Below are positions 1 to 8,910 of a DNA stretch of 64,000 nucleotides, piece after piece. Position 1 is the stretch's first letter, and each line of letters starts with the position of its first letter. Below the pieces are notes generated by a model that saw only the letters and a program-made list of their open reading frames with translations, did no database searches and had not been told where the DNA came from. Position numbers and translations under genes: made by a program. This DNA is from JAWMQL01 sp033283165 (GTDB lineage Bacteria > Pseudomonadota > Gammaproteobacteria > Pseudomonadales > Halieaceae). The DNA is taken from contig JAWMQL010000001.1 in the NCBI GenBank assembly GCA_033283165.1, positions 744,001-808,000 on the forward strand. The letters are read 5' to 3'.

Positions 1-102
1 GCCCATAAGAAGTTCGCGCACGATGAGCAGGGTCCATTTCTCACCCAGTAACTCCATCGCCTTGGAAATCGGGCAGAACTGCCCGTAACCGTTTTCAGCC
101 AT
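1..102 (-). CDS. HxlR-family transcriptional regulator (N-terminal part, cut by window edge)
   Basis: Reading the minus strand from an ATG at 102 gives 34 residues before the window ends. They begin MAENGYGQFCPISKAMELLG and continue with EKWTLLIVRELLMG. The CPISKAMELLGEKWTLLIVREL pattern is the hallmark N-terminus of HxlR/DUF24 winged-helix regulators, including the conserved cysteine near residue 10. An in-frame TGA lies five codons upstream, so this start is close to forced. HxlR proteins usually act as dimeric redox- or ligand-responsive repressors of a divergent gene. The divergent gene here is the acyl-CoA dehydrogenase at 283. The rest of the gene is outside the window. Confidence 0.85.
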   Translation of the reverse strand, partial: MAENGYGQFCPISKAMELLGEKWTLLIVRELLMG

Positions 103-122
103 GCGGATTCTGCTTCAGTTCC

Positions 123-161
123 TGTAGTTGGTTACTCCATAAAGTGTAGTTCATTACTACA
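123..161. promoter_or_regulatory. Twin palindromic operator between hxlR-like gene and acyl-CoA dehydrogenase
   Basis: Two 17-bp palindromes sit exactly 22 bp apart (start to start), about two helical turns. The copy at 145-161 has perfect arms TGTAGT and ACTACA with a 5-bp spacer. The copy at 123-139 has TGTAGT and ACTCCA (one mismatch). The half-sites also read as a direct repeat, TGTAGTTGGTTACT and TGTAGTTCATTACT. They lie 21 bp upstream of the HxlR start. Tandem palindromes in a divergent promoter are typical of HxlR/MarR-type repressors. Binding of this particular regulator is an inference. Confidence 0.6.
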
Positions 162-282
162 GATGATGCAGTACTGCCGCTGGCCCCACGGGGATAACCT
201 GTCAGCGTGACATGACGGGGGATATGTCCCCGGTCCCGCAACTATACTGACAATGGCGGCCGCGCCGCCCGGAGAGTGAGAG

Positions 283-1437
283 ATGACAGCCATGACCGCA
301 ATAACACGCTACCCGCAGCAAAACGACCTGCTCGACTGGGTCGACCAGATAGGCCCGCAATTCGCGGCAAATGGCCAGGACGCAGACGAGCGAGAGGTAT
401 TTTCGAGGGATAACTACGATCTGCTGGCGGAAGGGCGGGGATTTTCCGGCCTGGTGCCGGCGCAGTATGGTGGCGGTGGGCTGGACTACCGCGACATGGC
501 GGAGTGCCTGCGACGCCTGGCGCATTACCACCCCTCCACAGCGCTGTCATTTTCCATGCATCAGCACATCGTCGCCGCCAACGTCTACAAGGACCGGCAC
601 GGCCAGGGCGGTGGTCCCCTGCTGGAGAAAATCGCCGCCAGCGAGCTGCGCCTGGTGAGCACCGGCGCCGGCGACTGGTTGGCGTCCAACGGGGAAATGA
701 CCCGTGTGGAAGGCGGCTATCGCTATACCGCCACCAAGCACTTCGCCAGCGGTTCACCCGGAGCGGATATGCTCATCACCTCCGGCCCTTTCGAAGACCC
801 CGAGCAGGGTTGGCAGGTCCTGCATTTCCCGGTTTCGCTGCAAGCGAGGGGGGTCGAAGTGCTCGATAACTGGCACCCCATGGGTATGCGTGGCTCCGGC
901 TCCAACAGCGTCAAACTGGAGGGGGTGTTCGTCCCGGAGGAGAGCATCGCGGCACGCAGGCCCCGCGGCGATTTCCACGCCATGTACTGCGTCGTGCTGC
1001 CGGTGGCACTGCCCCTTATCATGTCGGTGTACCGCGGCGTGGCAGAAATTGCGGCGGAGAAAGCGCGTATCAACTGCAAGAACAGCAAGGACCCGGTCAC
1101 GCCCTATATCCTTGGGGAGATGGAGACCGCCCTCACCAGCGCCCAGGTCACCGTGGACAGTATGGTCGCGATTACTGACGGCTACGAATTCAGCGCCGAT
1201 GTCGACACGGTTAACGAGATCGTGAAGCGCAAGACCGTCGCCGCCGAGGCCTGCAAGAAGGCCGTTGCCAAGGCGGTGGAGGCCTGCAGTGGTGCCGGAT
1301 TCATGCGCGCCGGTGGTATCGAATGCCTGCTTCGCGACGTGATGGCCAGTCATTTTCACCCGTTACAGGAGAAACGCCAGTACCTGTTCAGCGGTTCCCT
1401 GGCCTTGGGCCAGCAGCCCCCCGGGCAGGCCTTCTAA
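283..1437 (+). CDS. Acyl-CoA dehydrogenase family protein
   Basis: A 384-residue protein with the acyl-CoA dehydrogenase fold layout. There is an N-terminal helical part (GLVPAQYGGGGLDYRDMAE around 60), a central beta domain with the flavin/substrate segment (LVSTGAGDWLASNGEM, then GSPGADMLITSG), MGMRGSGSNSVKLEGVFVP around 200, and a C-terminal helical bundle. The length fits the family. The sequence resembles the branch that includes flavin-dependent monooxygenases (HsaA/DszC type) as much as true dehydrogenases, so the substrate cannot be assigned. The ATG at 283 follows GGAGAG. The gene diverges from the HxlR regulator, which probably controls it. Confidence 0.82.
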   Translation: MTAMTAITRYPQQNDLLDWVDQIGPQFAANGQDADEREVFSRDNYDLLAEGRGFSGLVPAQYGGGGLDYRDMAECLRRLAHYHPSTALSFSMHQHIVAANVYKDRHGQGGGPLLEKIAASELRLVSTGAGDWLASNGEMTRVEGGYRYTATKHFASGSPGADMLITSGPFEDPEQGWQVLHFPVSLQARGVEVLDNWHPMGMRGSGSNSVKLEGVFVPEESIAARRPRGDFHAMYCVVLPVALPLIMSVYRGVAEIAAEKARINCKNSKDPVTPYILGEMETALTSAQVTVDSMVAITDGYEFSADVDTVNEIVKRKTVAAEACKKAVAKAVEACSGAGFMRAGGIECLLRDVMASHFHPLQEKRQYLFSGSLALGQQPPGQAF

Positions 1438-1461
1438 GAGCGTATCGGGTGATGGCCCGTA

Positions 1462-1491
1462 GTGCACCGGCCCGGCAACGGGCCGGTGCAC
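1462..1491. terminator. Strong GCAA-tetraloop hairpin between convergent genes
   Basis: A perfect 13-bp stem (GTGCACCGGCCCG pairing with CGGGCCGGTGCAC) closed by a GCAA tetraloop lies between the convergent acyl-CoA dehydrogenase and HAD hydrolase genes. It has no T-tract on either strand. It may therefore be an RNA-stabilising or Rho-assisted 3' structure rather than a classical intrinsic terminator. Confidence 0.5.
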
Positions 1492-1520
1492 CGCATTCCC
1501 GCCGGGAATCCTGCCGGACC

Positions 1521-2120
1521 CTATCGCGCCAGGTCCAGCAGGGCGGATAACTGGTCGAAATGGTCGAATACGTGGTCGGCCTCATGGGCATAGTCGGCAT
1601 TTTTTTCCTGCAGATAGAGCACCGAGCGCATACCTGCCCTGGCTGCGGCCTTGATATCGAATTGGAAATCACCGACGTAGGCCAGCCGGGCTGCGGGCAG
1701 TCGCCAGCGCCGGGCAAGCAGCAGCAGACCATCGGGATCTGGTTTGGGACGGGCCATCTCGCGACTCACCAGGTCCAGCGGTGGGGCGCCTAATGTGGAC
1801 AGGGTAAGTTCCGCGGCCGGCCGTGAGTTGCGCGTGACGATGCCCGCGCGCAGGGGAGAGCGGGCGACGGCCTGCAACAACGCCAATGCGCCCGGCATCC
1901 AGCGAGCGCGCTTCGCCCCGGCCATCTCGTACCGGTGTATCACGGCTTCCGCCGCCTGCCGCTCGCGCGCGGATGACAGTCCCGCGATATATTCCAGCAA
2001 CCCGGTGCCTTCCGGGCAGCCCGTTTCGCGTCGCATGGCAGGAAAATCCAGTGCCGAGTCGACCAGGGTGCCGTCCAGGTCGAAAATGATGCCCTGCAGG
2101 TTTGCCAGTGTGCCGGTCAC
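1521..2120 (-). CDS. HAD-family hydrolase (phosphoglycolate phosphatase-like)
   Basis: A 199-residue HAD phosphatase. Motif I is DLDGTLVDS with nucleophile D14 and acid/base D16. Motif III is the RPKPDP segment and motif IV is YVGDFQFDIKAA, which supplies the Mg2+-binding aspartates. A small helical cap lies between motifs I and II. The start is taken as GTG at 2120, whose GTGA overlaps the stop of the upstream acyltransferase, indicating translational coupling. A longer in-frame extension exists but would overlap the acyltransferase gene throughout. The substrate is unknown. Coupling to a lipid acyltransferase suggests a phosphorylated lipid precursor, which is inference. Confidence 0.8.
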   Translation of the reverse strand: MTGTLANLQGIIFDLDGTLVDSALDFPAMRRETGCPEGTGLLEYIAGLSSARERQAAEAVIHRYEMAGAKRARWMPGALALLQAVARSPLRAGIVTRNSRPAAELTLSTLGAPPLDLVSREMARPKPDPDGLLLLARRWRLPAARLAYVGDFQFDIKAAARAGMRSVLYLQEKNADYAHEADHVFDHFDQLSALLDLAR

Positions 2121-3004
2121 AGGGTGAGAATACGCCGCAGCAGGCCGTCTTCTCCTCGTCGTTGCTCGCGCAGCAATAATTGCTCCGCCAGTTGTTCCTC
2201 GATCTGCACCGCCACCTGAGCGCGAATGGACTTCAACCGCGACTTGCTCAGGCGCTGGCCGACCAGGTCGGATAAATCTACCGGCTTGCCGAAGCCGACA
2301 AAGCAGCGCTGGGGCTTGGGAAAGAACGTACCCAGTGCGCCGAGTGGAATCGGAGGCATCATGTCCGGCCGGGTATCCTCGGTCAACAAGCCGAGACGCC
2401 GCAGCAGGGGTGCCAGCGCCGAGTCCGGCAGTTCCTCTCCTTCGATCAGGTGGTCGTAGAACTCGTCCGGCCCGACCATACCGAAGGGGACGATCGTATA
2501 CCCGTGCCAGGCTGCCAGCCGGACAAAGCCGTAGCGCTCCTTCCACTGCAGTCGGTACATCTCCCTGGCCGGTTTCACTGCCTCATGGGCCCCGCCGGGA
2601 AAAACCAGGATGTCCTCCCCGGCCTCCATCAGCGCGCTGCACACCTCCGGGTGGCCCATGACAGAGCCATGATCAAGAACGAAGTCCCCCATTGCGTCGT
2701 TTACGAACAGGAACTTGTCGCCCATGGCGCGGGCAAAAATACCGAGCTCCGCGTGCATCACGGGTTGCAGGATGGCGGCATCCAGGGCGAACAGGGAGTG
2801 ATTGCCGATAAACAGGCAGGGACGGTCGGGTATGTTGTCGGTCCCGGACAACAGCGGTCGATACAGTCGCTTGACCAGGCGGTAGGTCACGCTCTGCTCC
2901 GGATCGGCCGGTGGTTCGACCGCCAGGGCGCGATCGATGTGGCGCTGCAGTCGCTCCCCCGCCAACGGGTCGTTGTCCTTGTCGGAAAATTTGGCCATGG
3001 TCAT
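2117..3004 (-). CDS. Lysophospholipid acyltransferase family protein (MGAT-like)
   Basis: A protein of about 295 residues with a glycerolipid acyltransferase core: NHSLFALD around 68-75, where H69 and D75 form an HX5D variant of the catalytic HX4D, and FPGGAHEA around 135-142. The spacing and FPGG motif match the MGAT/DAGAT-like branch (LPLAT superfamily) rather than classical PlsC. No clear signal peptide or long membrane segment is visible. Two starts are possible, ATG 3004 (MTMAKF) and ATG 2998 (MAKF). Neither has a strong ribosome binding site. It overlaps the downstream HAD gene by 4 bp, so the two are probably one transcript. Confidence 0.8.
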   Translation of the reverse strand: MTMAKFSDKDNDPLAGERLQRHIDRALAVEPPADPEQSVTYRLVKRLYRPLLSGTDNIPDRPCLFIGNHSLFALDAAILQPVMHAELGIFARAMGDKFLFVNDAMGDFVLDHGSVMGHPEVCSALMEAGEDILVFPGGAHEAVKPAREMYRLQWKERYGFVRLAAWHGYTIVPFGMVGPDEFYDHLIEGEELPDSALAPLLRRLGLLTEDTRPDMMPPIPLGALGTFFPKPQRCFVGFGKPVDLSDLVGQRLSKSRLKSIRAQVAVQIEEQLAEQLLLREQRRGEDGLLRRILTL

Positions 3005-3168
3005 ATCCAGAGGTGCGGTAGCGAAAGCCCGCGAATTATACGCATGGCACTGGTGACTGTCAGTCCGGTGGTGCCCGGACCGAGGGAATCTTGATCTGGA
3101 GCAAGTTCCGGCGGCGCGGCCTTCGCTATGCTCCCGAGGCAATAACAAGTGTTGTAGGGGAGGGCGCC

Positions 3169-3459
3169 ATGGCAGCCTACGCCATCATGGATGTCGAGAT
3201 TTTCGATATCGGTGATTACATGGAGTACCTCAAGCATCTGCGCCCCCTGCTCAAGGTCGCCGGAGCACGCTATCTCGCCAGGGGCGGCGAATTCCGGGTA
3301 TACGAGGGCGACTACCAGCCCAGCCGGCTGGTGCTGATCGAATTTCCCAGCTTCGAGGTCATGGACGCATTCTATCGCGGGGAGGCCTACCAGGCCCTGA
3401 AGCCACAACGCGACGCGTGCAGTCATACCCGCGTCACCGGCGTCCAGGGCCTGGAGTAG
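3169..3459 (+). CDS. DUF1330 domain-containing protein
   Basis: A 96-residue protein starting MAAYAIMDVEIFDIGDYMEY, with the single ferredoxin-like alpha/beta domain of DUF1330: RYLARGGEFRVYEGDYQPSRLVLIEFPSF, then MDAFYRGEAYQALKPQR. Its length is normal for the family. The ATG at 3169 follows a strong GTAGGGGAGGG, so the longer upstream open frame is not used. DUF1330 proteins are dimeric small-molecule-binding proteins without an established general function. It stands alone between two oppositely oriented lipid genes. Confidence 0.85.
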   Translation: MAAYAIMDVEIFDIGDYMEYLKHLRPLLKVAGARYLARGGEFRVYEGDYQPSRLVLIEFPSFEVMDAFYRGEAYQALKPQRDACSHTRVTGVQGLE

Positions 3460-3468
3460 AGGCCGGCT

Positions 3469-4947
3469 TCAGGCTGCCTGTTTCGGCCTGGCCTGGAAGG
3501 GCAGCGCGGCCTTGCTGGAGCGGCCCAGTGTTTCTTCATATTGTTGTTCCATGTCAGTACAGGCCTGCCGCACACTGCCGATCGTGTCGGGCATCACCGG
3601 TGGCAATACCGTTACCCGGATGGTGGCTGGCCTGATCAGCAGGCCTCCCTTGGGCAGCGCGTCTTTGACATTGTGTAATACGATGGGCACGAGGGGCACT
3701 CGAGCTTTCTTTGCCAGCAGAAATGCGCCGTGACGGAAAGGCTGGATGTCTCCCAGCGTGCTGCGGGTGCCCTCCGGTGCGATCACCAGTGAGCGGCCGG
3801 AGGCCAGTACCGCCAGGGCGCGCTTGATAACTTCGCGCTGATCCTGCTCTTCCCGCGCCACGAAAATCGTGCCGGCCTGGCGCAGCATTGGACCGATGAA
3901 AGGCTTGTCTGCCATTTCTTTCTTGCACAGGGCGACCACGTCGTGGCGCAACAGGTGAGACAGAACCATGGCGTCCAGCAGGCTCTGGTGATTGAATACG
4001 AAGACCGCCGGACGTTCCCGGCGCAGGTTTTCAAATCCTTCAACCTCGAATTCCAGGCCGGCAAAGCCGGTCCCGAGATCGCCCAGCAACCGGGTGATCC
4101 GGTTAGCGTTGCGAATATCGCTGAGCCCCAGTTTTTTCCCGGCGTAGGCCAGTGCGGAAGTCGCCATGACCGCCTGGCCCGTTAGCAGGGTGCGCAGCAG
4201 TTGCTCCGGTCCTGCGAGACCGCGGGAGGAGAACTGCAGCACCGGCCAGCCCCTGGCCCGGGCGTGCACCCCGAGCCGGTCTGAGGGGTTTACCGCGACG
4301 GGATGGCCCACGGCCCGCAGCAGGGGCAGGTCGGCGCTGGAATCGGTATAAAACCAGCAGTCTGCCAGGCGGGCGTCATGGCGCCGTGCGACCCGGCGTG
4401 CGGCCAGTGTCTTGCCCTCGCCGTAGCACAGGGGTGCGATGACCTGGCCGGTGAAACAGTCGTTCTCCACCTCCAAACGGGTGCAGCATATCTCCTCGAT
4501 ACCCAGCGCCCGGGCCACCGGCTCGGCCTGGTAATGGCTGGCGGCGGTGACCATGACCAGCCGGTGGCCAGCCTCACGATGAGCCTCCACCAGCGCGATG
4601 GCCTCGCGGTACAGGCTGCGCGCAATGGTGCTGCGGTAGGCTTGCTGGCCCAGTTCGCGCAGGGTCGCTTCCGGTACGCCCTCGAGAGCCCGCGTCACCT
4701 TGCGCACCAGTCGATGGTAACTACTGCCGTTGTCTTCCACCTGCTGCCGCAGCAGGGCCCTGAGCAGCCCCGTCGACTGACTCAATCTACCCGATCCGAC
4801 TTGCTGGCGAAGCAGCTCCCGCGCCAACGCCACGATGCTGTAACCCGAGATCAGGGTGCCGTCCAGGTCAAAGAAGGCTATCCTGCTCCCGCCGCTTGCG
4901 CTGGTCGCGAGGCCCTCCATGTGAGATTCGAGTGTGACGCGGCCCAT
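3469..4947 (-). CDS. HAD-IB phosphatase / 1-acylglycerol-3-phosphate acyltransferase fusion
   Basis: A 492-residue two-domain enzyme. Residues ~20-260 are a HAD subfamily IB phosphatase (SerB-like): FFDLDGTLIS with D27 and D29, the VMVTAASHYQ motif II region around 131-140, and CWFYTDSSADLPLL as motif IV. Residues ~290-480 are a PlsC-type acyltransferase: NHQSLLD (H320, D325, HX4D) and APEGTRST around 390-397. Such fusions are known in proteobacteria and are thought to couple acylation with dephosphorylation of glycerol-phosphate lipids. The start at ATG 4947 follows GGAGATAATC. The frame extends further upstream but without a ribosome binding site. The MGAT-like gene lies close by. Confidence 0.88.
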   Translation of the reverse strand: MGRVTLESHMEGLATSASGGSRIAFFDLDGTLISGYSIVALARELLRQQVGSGRLSQSTGLLRALLRQQVEDNGSSYHRLVRKVTRALEGVPEATLRELGQQAYRSTIARSLYREAIALVEAHREAGHRLVMVTAASHYQAEPVARALGIEEICCTRLEVENDCFTGQVIAPLCYGEGKTLAARRVARRHDARLADCWFYTDSSADLPLLRAVGHPVAVNPSDRLGVHARARGWPVLQFSSRGLAGPEQLLRTLLTGQAVMATSALAYAGKKLGLSDIRNANRITRLLGDLGTGFAGLEFEVEGFENLRRERPAVFVFNHQSLLDAMVLSHLLRHDVVALCKKEMADKPFIGPMLRQAGTIFVAREEQDQREVIKRALAVLASGRSLVIAPEGTRSTLGDIQPFRHGAFLLAKKARVPLVPIVLHNVKDALPKGGLLIRPATIRVTVLPPVMPDTIGSVRQACTDMEQQYEETLGRSSKAALPFQARPKQAA

Positions 4948-5181
4948 GATTATCTCCCAATACCCATTTGTCTCTGTGCTTGCTGTTATTGCTATCTGCA
5001 TAAAGCTTGCCAACATACTGAACGCCGGCTGTGTCCGGAAAATGTCGCCGCGATGACGATTTGGTTAAATTTTGCGCACCAGTTCAGTGCGCTGGTGCAC
5101 CACGGCGAACCGTGACGCGGGCTGCGACGCGAGGGGCAAGGATGCATGGCGCGGACTGCGGCCCTTGGTTAAGATGCGTTG

Positions 5182-7752
5182 ATGTTCTATGAACGTATCG
5201 CACAACTGCCGATCACCGAGGTCCTGCCGCGGGTCTGCGAGGCATTTGCCGAACGCCAGGACCTGGTACTGCAGGCGGCTCCCGGCGCCGGGAAGACCAC
5301 GGTGGTTCCGCTGGCCCTGATGGACCAGGACTGGCTGGCCGGCCAGCGTATCCTCGTGCTGGAACCGCGCCGTGTGGCAGCCCGGGCGGCGGCGGAACGA
5401 ATGGCGGAGTTGCTTGAGGAGCAGCCGGGGCAGCGGGTCGGGTACAGCATCCGACTGGAGAGTTGCGTCAGCGAACTGACCCGGGTGGAAGTGATTACTG
5501 AAGGCATTCTCACCCGGCGCTTGCAGCAGGATCCGACCCTGGAGGGTGTGGGCCTCATCATTTTCGACGAATTTCACGAACGCAGTCTGGATTCCGACCT
5601 GGGGCTTGCTCTTGCCCTCCAGGCCCGGCAGTTGTTCCGCGAGGGGGCGCCGCTGAAACTTCTGGTCATGTCGGCGACCCTCGACGGTACCGCGGTCGCC
5701 CGTCTGTTGCCGGACGCGGAGCTGATAAGTTCCGAGGGACGGCAGTATCCGGTCAACACCCACTATGGCCGTGCCTATAACCTCGGTGAGCCCATTGTGC
5801 CGCGGGTCAAGCAGGCTGTCGTAGAGGCTCTCGAGCTCGACCAGGGCAATATCCTGGTATTTCTCCCGGGGCAACGGGAAATTCACGCGGTGGCCCGGGA
5901 ACTGGCTGGCCGCCTGCCTGCGGGAGTGCAACTGGCCCCGCTGTATGGCGGCCTGTCGCTGAAACAGCAACGCCAGGCCATCGCGGCACCAGCCAGCGGA
6001 CAGCGCAAGGTGGTGTTGGCGACCAATATCGCCGAGACCAGCCTGACCATTGAGGGTATCAGCACCGTTATCGATTCCGGGCTGGCGCGGCAGGCGCGCT
6101 TTGACCCTGGTACGGGGATGACCCGCCTCGTGACCCGCCGGATCAGCCGCGATTCGGCGGAACAGCGCCAGGGTCGCGCTGGCCGGCTGGGACCGGGTCA
6201 CTGCTTTCGCTTGTGGAGCGAGGAGCAACAGGGGCGATTGGAGCAAAGCGCCAGCCCGGAGATCCTGCAGGCTGACCTGGCCGGGCTGTGCCTGCAACTG
6301 CTCGCCTGGGGGATTGCCGAGCCCGGTCAACTGGAGTGGCTGGATGCGCCTCCCGTGCCGGCCTGGGAGCAGGCCCTGTCACTGCTGGAGACCCTGGGTG
6401 CCCTGTTCCGGGAGGGCGGGGTGGCCCGTCTCACGCCGCATGGCGTGCGGCTCGCCCAGTTGCCCCTGCACCCGCGCCTGGCCCACATGATGATGGTTGG
6501 TTGCGATATCAAGGCGGCTGAGACCGCCGCCCTGCTCGCAGCTGTTTTATCCGAACGCAACCCGGCTGTCGGGAACACTGTCGATATTACCGGCAGCCTG
6601 GACCTGCTCATGGGAAAACGCCACTGCCCGAGGGAGCAGCAGGTATGGTTCGAGCGTACCTGGCAGCAGGCGCGCCGATATGCCAGCCTCTCCGGTCGCG
6701 TACATCGTCCCGGGCGCCATAACCTGCCGGTTCCGGCTGCGGACGTGCCCGGTGTCTTACTCGCCAGTGCCTATCCGGACCGGGTCGCGCGCCGCCGCCC
6801 GGGAGGCGAGGCGGGGATGTACCAGCTCGCCAACGGACGCGCTGCCGAGTTGCCCGGGGAGGACGCCCTGTGTGGCAGCGAGTGGTTGGCGGTAGCGGAG
6901 TCCGGGGGACGGCAGGGGAGCGCCGTGGACAGAATTTTCAGTGCGGCGCAGTTGGAACCGAAACATTTCGACACCGTGCTCTCGCCACTGGTCAAGGAGC
7001 GGGAGTTGGCCCATTGGGATGCGCAGCGTGACCAGTTTATCGCCGAGAAGCGGCACCAGGTGGGACAGCTGGTGTTACGGGTTGAGCCCCTGGACCGTAT
7101 CGACGGGGCGCAACGTGCCGCGGCACTGCTGGCCCAGATCCGCAAGCGCGGCCTGGGGCTCCTGCCCTGGACCGAGCCGCTGCAGCAGTGGCGCCGCCGG
7201 GTCGGCCTGCTGCGGGAGTTGTACGCGGACCAGCCTGGCAGTCCCTGGCCGGACCTGTCGGACCCAACCCTGCTGGAGACCCTGGAGGAGTGGCTGGCGC
7301 CGTACCTGGGTGAGGTCCAGCGGTTGGCCGATCTGCAGCGCCTGGACCTGAAGGCGCTGCTCTCCGCCCTGTTGCCCTGGCCGCTGCCGCTGGAACTGGA
7401 GCGCCTGGCGCCGGAGCGTATCGTGGTTCCCTCCGGTTCAAGTATCACGGTGGATTACAGTCAGCAGCCGCCGGTGCTGGCGGTCAAGCTGCAGGAAATG
7501 TTCGGCTGCGAACAGACCCCGACCATCGCCGATGGGCGGCAGCCACTGCTGGTACACCTGCTGTCTCCAGCCCGCCGGCCGCTGCAGGTGACCCAGGACC
7601 TGGCCGGTTTCTGGCGCGGTGGCTACCAGGAGGTCAGGCGGGAAATGAAAGGGCGTTATCCCCGGCATCCCTGGCCGGAGGACCCCCTGGAGGCGGTGGC
7701 GACCCGCCACACCAAGCGACGCCTGGCACAGGCCGGCGCGAACCTGGAATAA
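5182..7752 (+). CDS. hrpB: ATP-dependent helicase HrpB (DEAH-box)
   Basis: An 856-residue DEAH-family helicase. Walker A is AAPGAGKTT (~32-40), motif II is DEFHER (~129-134), motif III is MSATLDG (~170), the C-terminal RecA domain has NIAETSLTIEGI, and motif VI is QRQGRAGRLGPG. It is followed by the HA2 domain and the HrpB-specific C-terminal domain (GRYPRHPWPEDP, then HTKRRL). The length matches HrpB. A TTG lies one codon before the chosen ATG. The RNA substrate of HrpB is not settled in the literature. It is preceded by a 230-bp divergent region facing the HAD-acyltransferase gene and followed closely by the DUF1214 gene. Confidence 0.93.
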   Translation: MFYERIAQLPITEVLPRVCEAFAERQDLVLQAAPGAGKTTVVPLALMDQDWLAGQRILVLEPRRVAARAAAERMAELLEEQPGQRVGYSIRLESCVSELTRVEVITEGILTRRLQQDPTLEGVGLIIFDEFHERSLDSDLGLALALQARQLFREGAPLKLLVMSATLDGTAVARLLPDAELISSEGRQYPVNTHYGRAYNLGEPIVPRVKQAVVEALELDQGNILVFLPGQREIHAVARELAGRLPAGVQLAPLYGGLSLKQQRQAIAAPASGQRKVVLATNIAETSLTIEGISTVIDSGLARQARFDPGTGMTRLVTRRISRDSAEQRQGRAGRLGPGHCFRLWSEEQQGRLEQSASPEILQADLAGLCLQLLAWGIAEPGQLEWLDAPPVPAWEQALSLLETLGALFREGGVARLTPHGVRLAQLPLHPRLAHMMMVGCDIKAAETAALLAAVLSERNPAVGNTVDITGSLDLLMGKRHCPREQQVWFERTWQQARRYASLSGRVHRPGRHNLPVPAADVPGVLLASAYPDRVARRRPGGEAGMYQLANGRAAELPGEDALCGSEWLAVAESGGRQGSAVDRIFSAAQLEPKHFDTVLSPLVKERELAHWDAQRDQFIAEKRHQVGQLVLRVEPLDRIDGAQRAAALLAQIRKRGLGLLPWTEPLQQWRRRVGLLRELYADQPGSPWPDLSDPTLLETLEEWLAPYLGEVQRLADLQRLDLKALLSALLPWPLPLELERLAPERIVVPSGSSITVDYSQQPPVLAVKLQEMFGCEQTPTIADGRQPLLVHLLSPARRPLQVTQDLAGFWRGGYQEVRREMKGRYPRHPWPEDPLEAVATRHTKRRLAQAGANLE

Positions 7753-7784
7753 CAGGCAACCTGAAGCGACCATAAGGAGCAATC

Positions 7785-8870
7785 ATGGAAGGCAAGACAC
7801 AGCTGCTGACAGGCCAGTTATGGCGGGACTTCTGCCGGGAGTTGGAACAGGCCGGGGAGCAGGTGCTGGCAGAGGGGGTGCCGGAAACTGAACTGACCCG
7901 GGCGGAAGGTTTTCGCTACCTGACCCGGCTGCTGCGCCTGAGCCTGGAAAAACATATCGAATTTGCCGACCCGAGTTATCCGCAGTTTTACTCCCTGTCC
8001 CATGAGACGGCCAAGATCGGCAACGACAACCCCGATAATTTCTACCTGAACTGCGAGGTGGACGGCAGCCTGGATTATCGCATCAGCGGAAATCGCGGAA
8101 CGGTGGCCTATATGAGTTTCGAAAGCAAGGCCGGGTCTTTCGCCGGCGGCGGTGACATGGCGCCCACCGGACACGTGGAAGTGGAGCAACTGGAGGTCGA
8201 TCCCGAGGGTAACTTCGAGCTGATCGTGAGCAGTCGGCCACAGCAGGGTAACTGGCTGCCGATGACCGAACAGTCGGACAACCTGCTGGTGCGGCAGACC
8301 TTTCGCGACCGGCGCCAGGAGCAGCGCGCAGAACTGCGCATCGAGTGCCTCAACCCGCGCGGCAGTGATACCCTGACTCCGGAGCGATTTGCGGCCGGCC
8401 TGTCGCGGGTGGTCCCTTTCGTGACCGGCACCGCCGGCCTGTTCCGGCAGTGGATGACGGTTTTCGCAGGTCACATCAATCAACTCCCGCCCAATGACCA
8501 GGCCATGTGCCTGCGCAGCGGCGGTGACCCCGCCATTTACTACCACAACAGCTACTGGCGTCTGGCCGGGGACGAGGTGCTGCTGATCGAGTTCACCCCG
8601 CCCAGGGAGTGCCGCACGTGGAACTTCCAGCTGTCGAACTTCTGGATGGAATCGCTGGATTACCGCTACCACCGTATCTCGGTCAATGGCGATCAGTTGG
8701 CGCCCGGTGACGATGGTCGGGTGCGCATCGCGGTGAGTGAAAGGGACCCCGGGCTGGCGGGGTACTGCTGGCTGACTACCGCGGGGCATCGCGAGGGCGC
8801 GATGCTGTTACGCTACGTGGAGGCCCGGGATCACCCACCAATTGATACCAGGGTCATAAATATAAAATAA
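7785..8870 (+). CDS. DUF1214 domain-containing protein
   Basis: A 361-residue soluble protein without signal peptide or membrane helices. The central part (GNDNPDNFYLNCEVDGSLDY, later DNLLVRQTFRDR) and the C-terminal GDEVLLIEFTPPRECRTWNF segment match the DUF1214 fold, seen in proteins related to DUF1254 partners. The biochemical role is unknown. The ATG at 7785 has a good AAGGAG. It sits 32 bp after hrpB on the same strand, so co-transcription is possible, although no functional link is obvious. The short AT-rich gap after it (8871-8910) separates it from the convergent receptor gene. Confidence 0.75.
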   Translation: MEGKTQLLTGQLWRDFCRELEQAGEQVLAEGVPETELTRAEGFRYLTRLLRLSLEKHIEFADPSYPQFYSLSHETAKIGNDNPDNFYLNCEVDGSLDYRISGNRGTVAYMSFESKAGSFAGGGDMAPTGHVEVEQLEVDPEGNFELIVSSRPQQGNWLPMTEQSDNLLVRQTFRDRRQEQRAELRIECLNPRGSDTLTPERFAAGLSRVVPFVTGTAGLFRQWMTVFAGHINQLPPNDQAMCLRSGGDPAIYYHNSYWRLAGDEVLLIEFTPPRECRTWNFQLSNFWMESLDYRYHRISVNGDQLAPGDDGRVRIAVSERDPGLAGYCWLTTAGHREGAMLLRYVEARDHPPIDTRVINIK

Positions 8871-8910
8871 AGCTAAAACAACAAGATAATAAAAAATACT
8901 AAGGTAAATT

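Noticed and set aside
5065..6330. 421-residue antisense frame over hrpB
   Set aside because: Antisense to conserved helicase motifs, with no family resemblance and no start signal.
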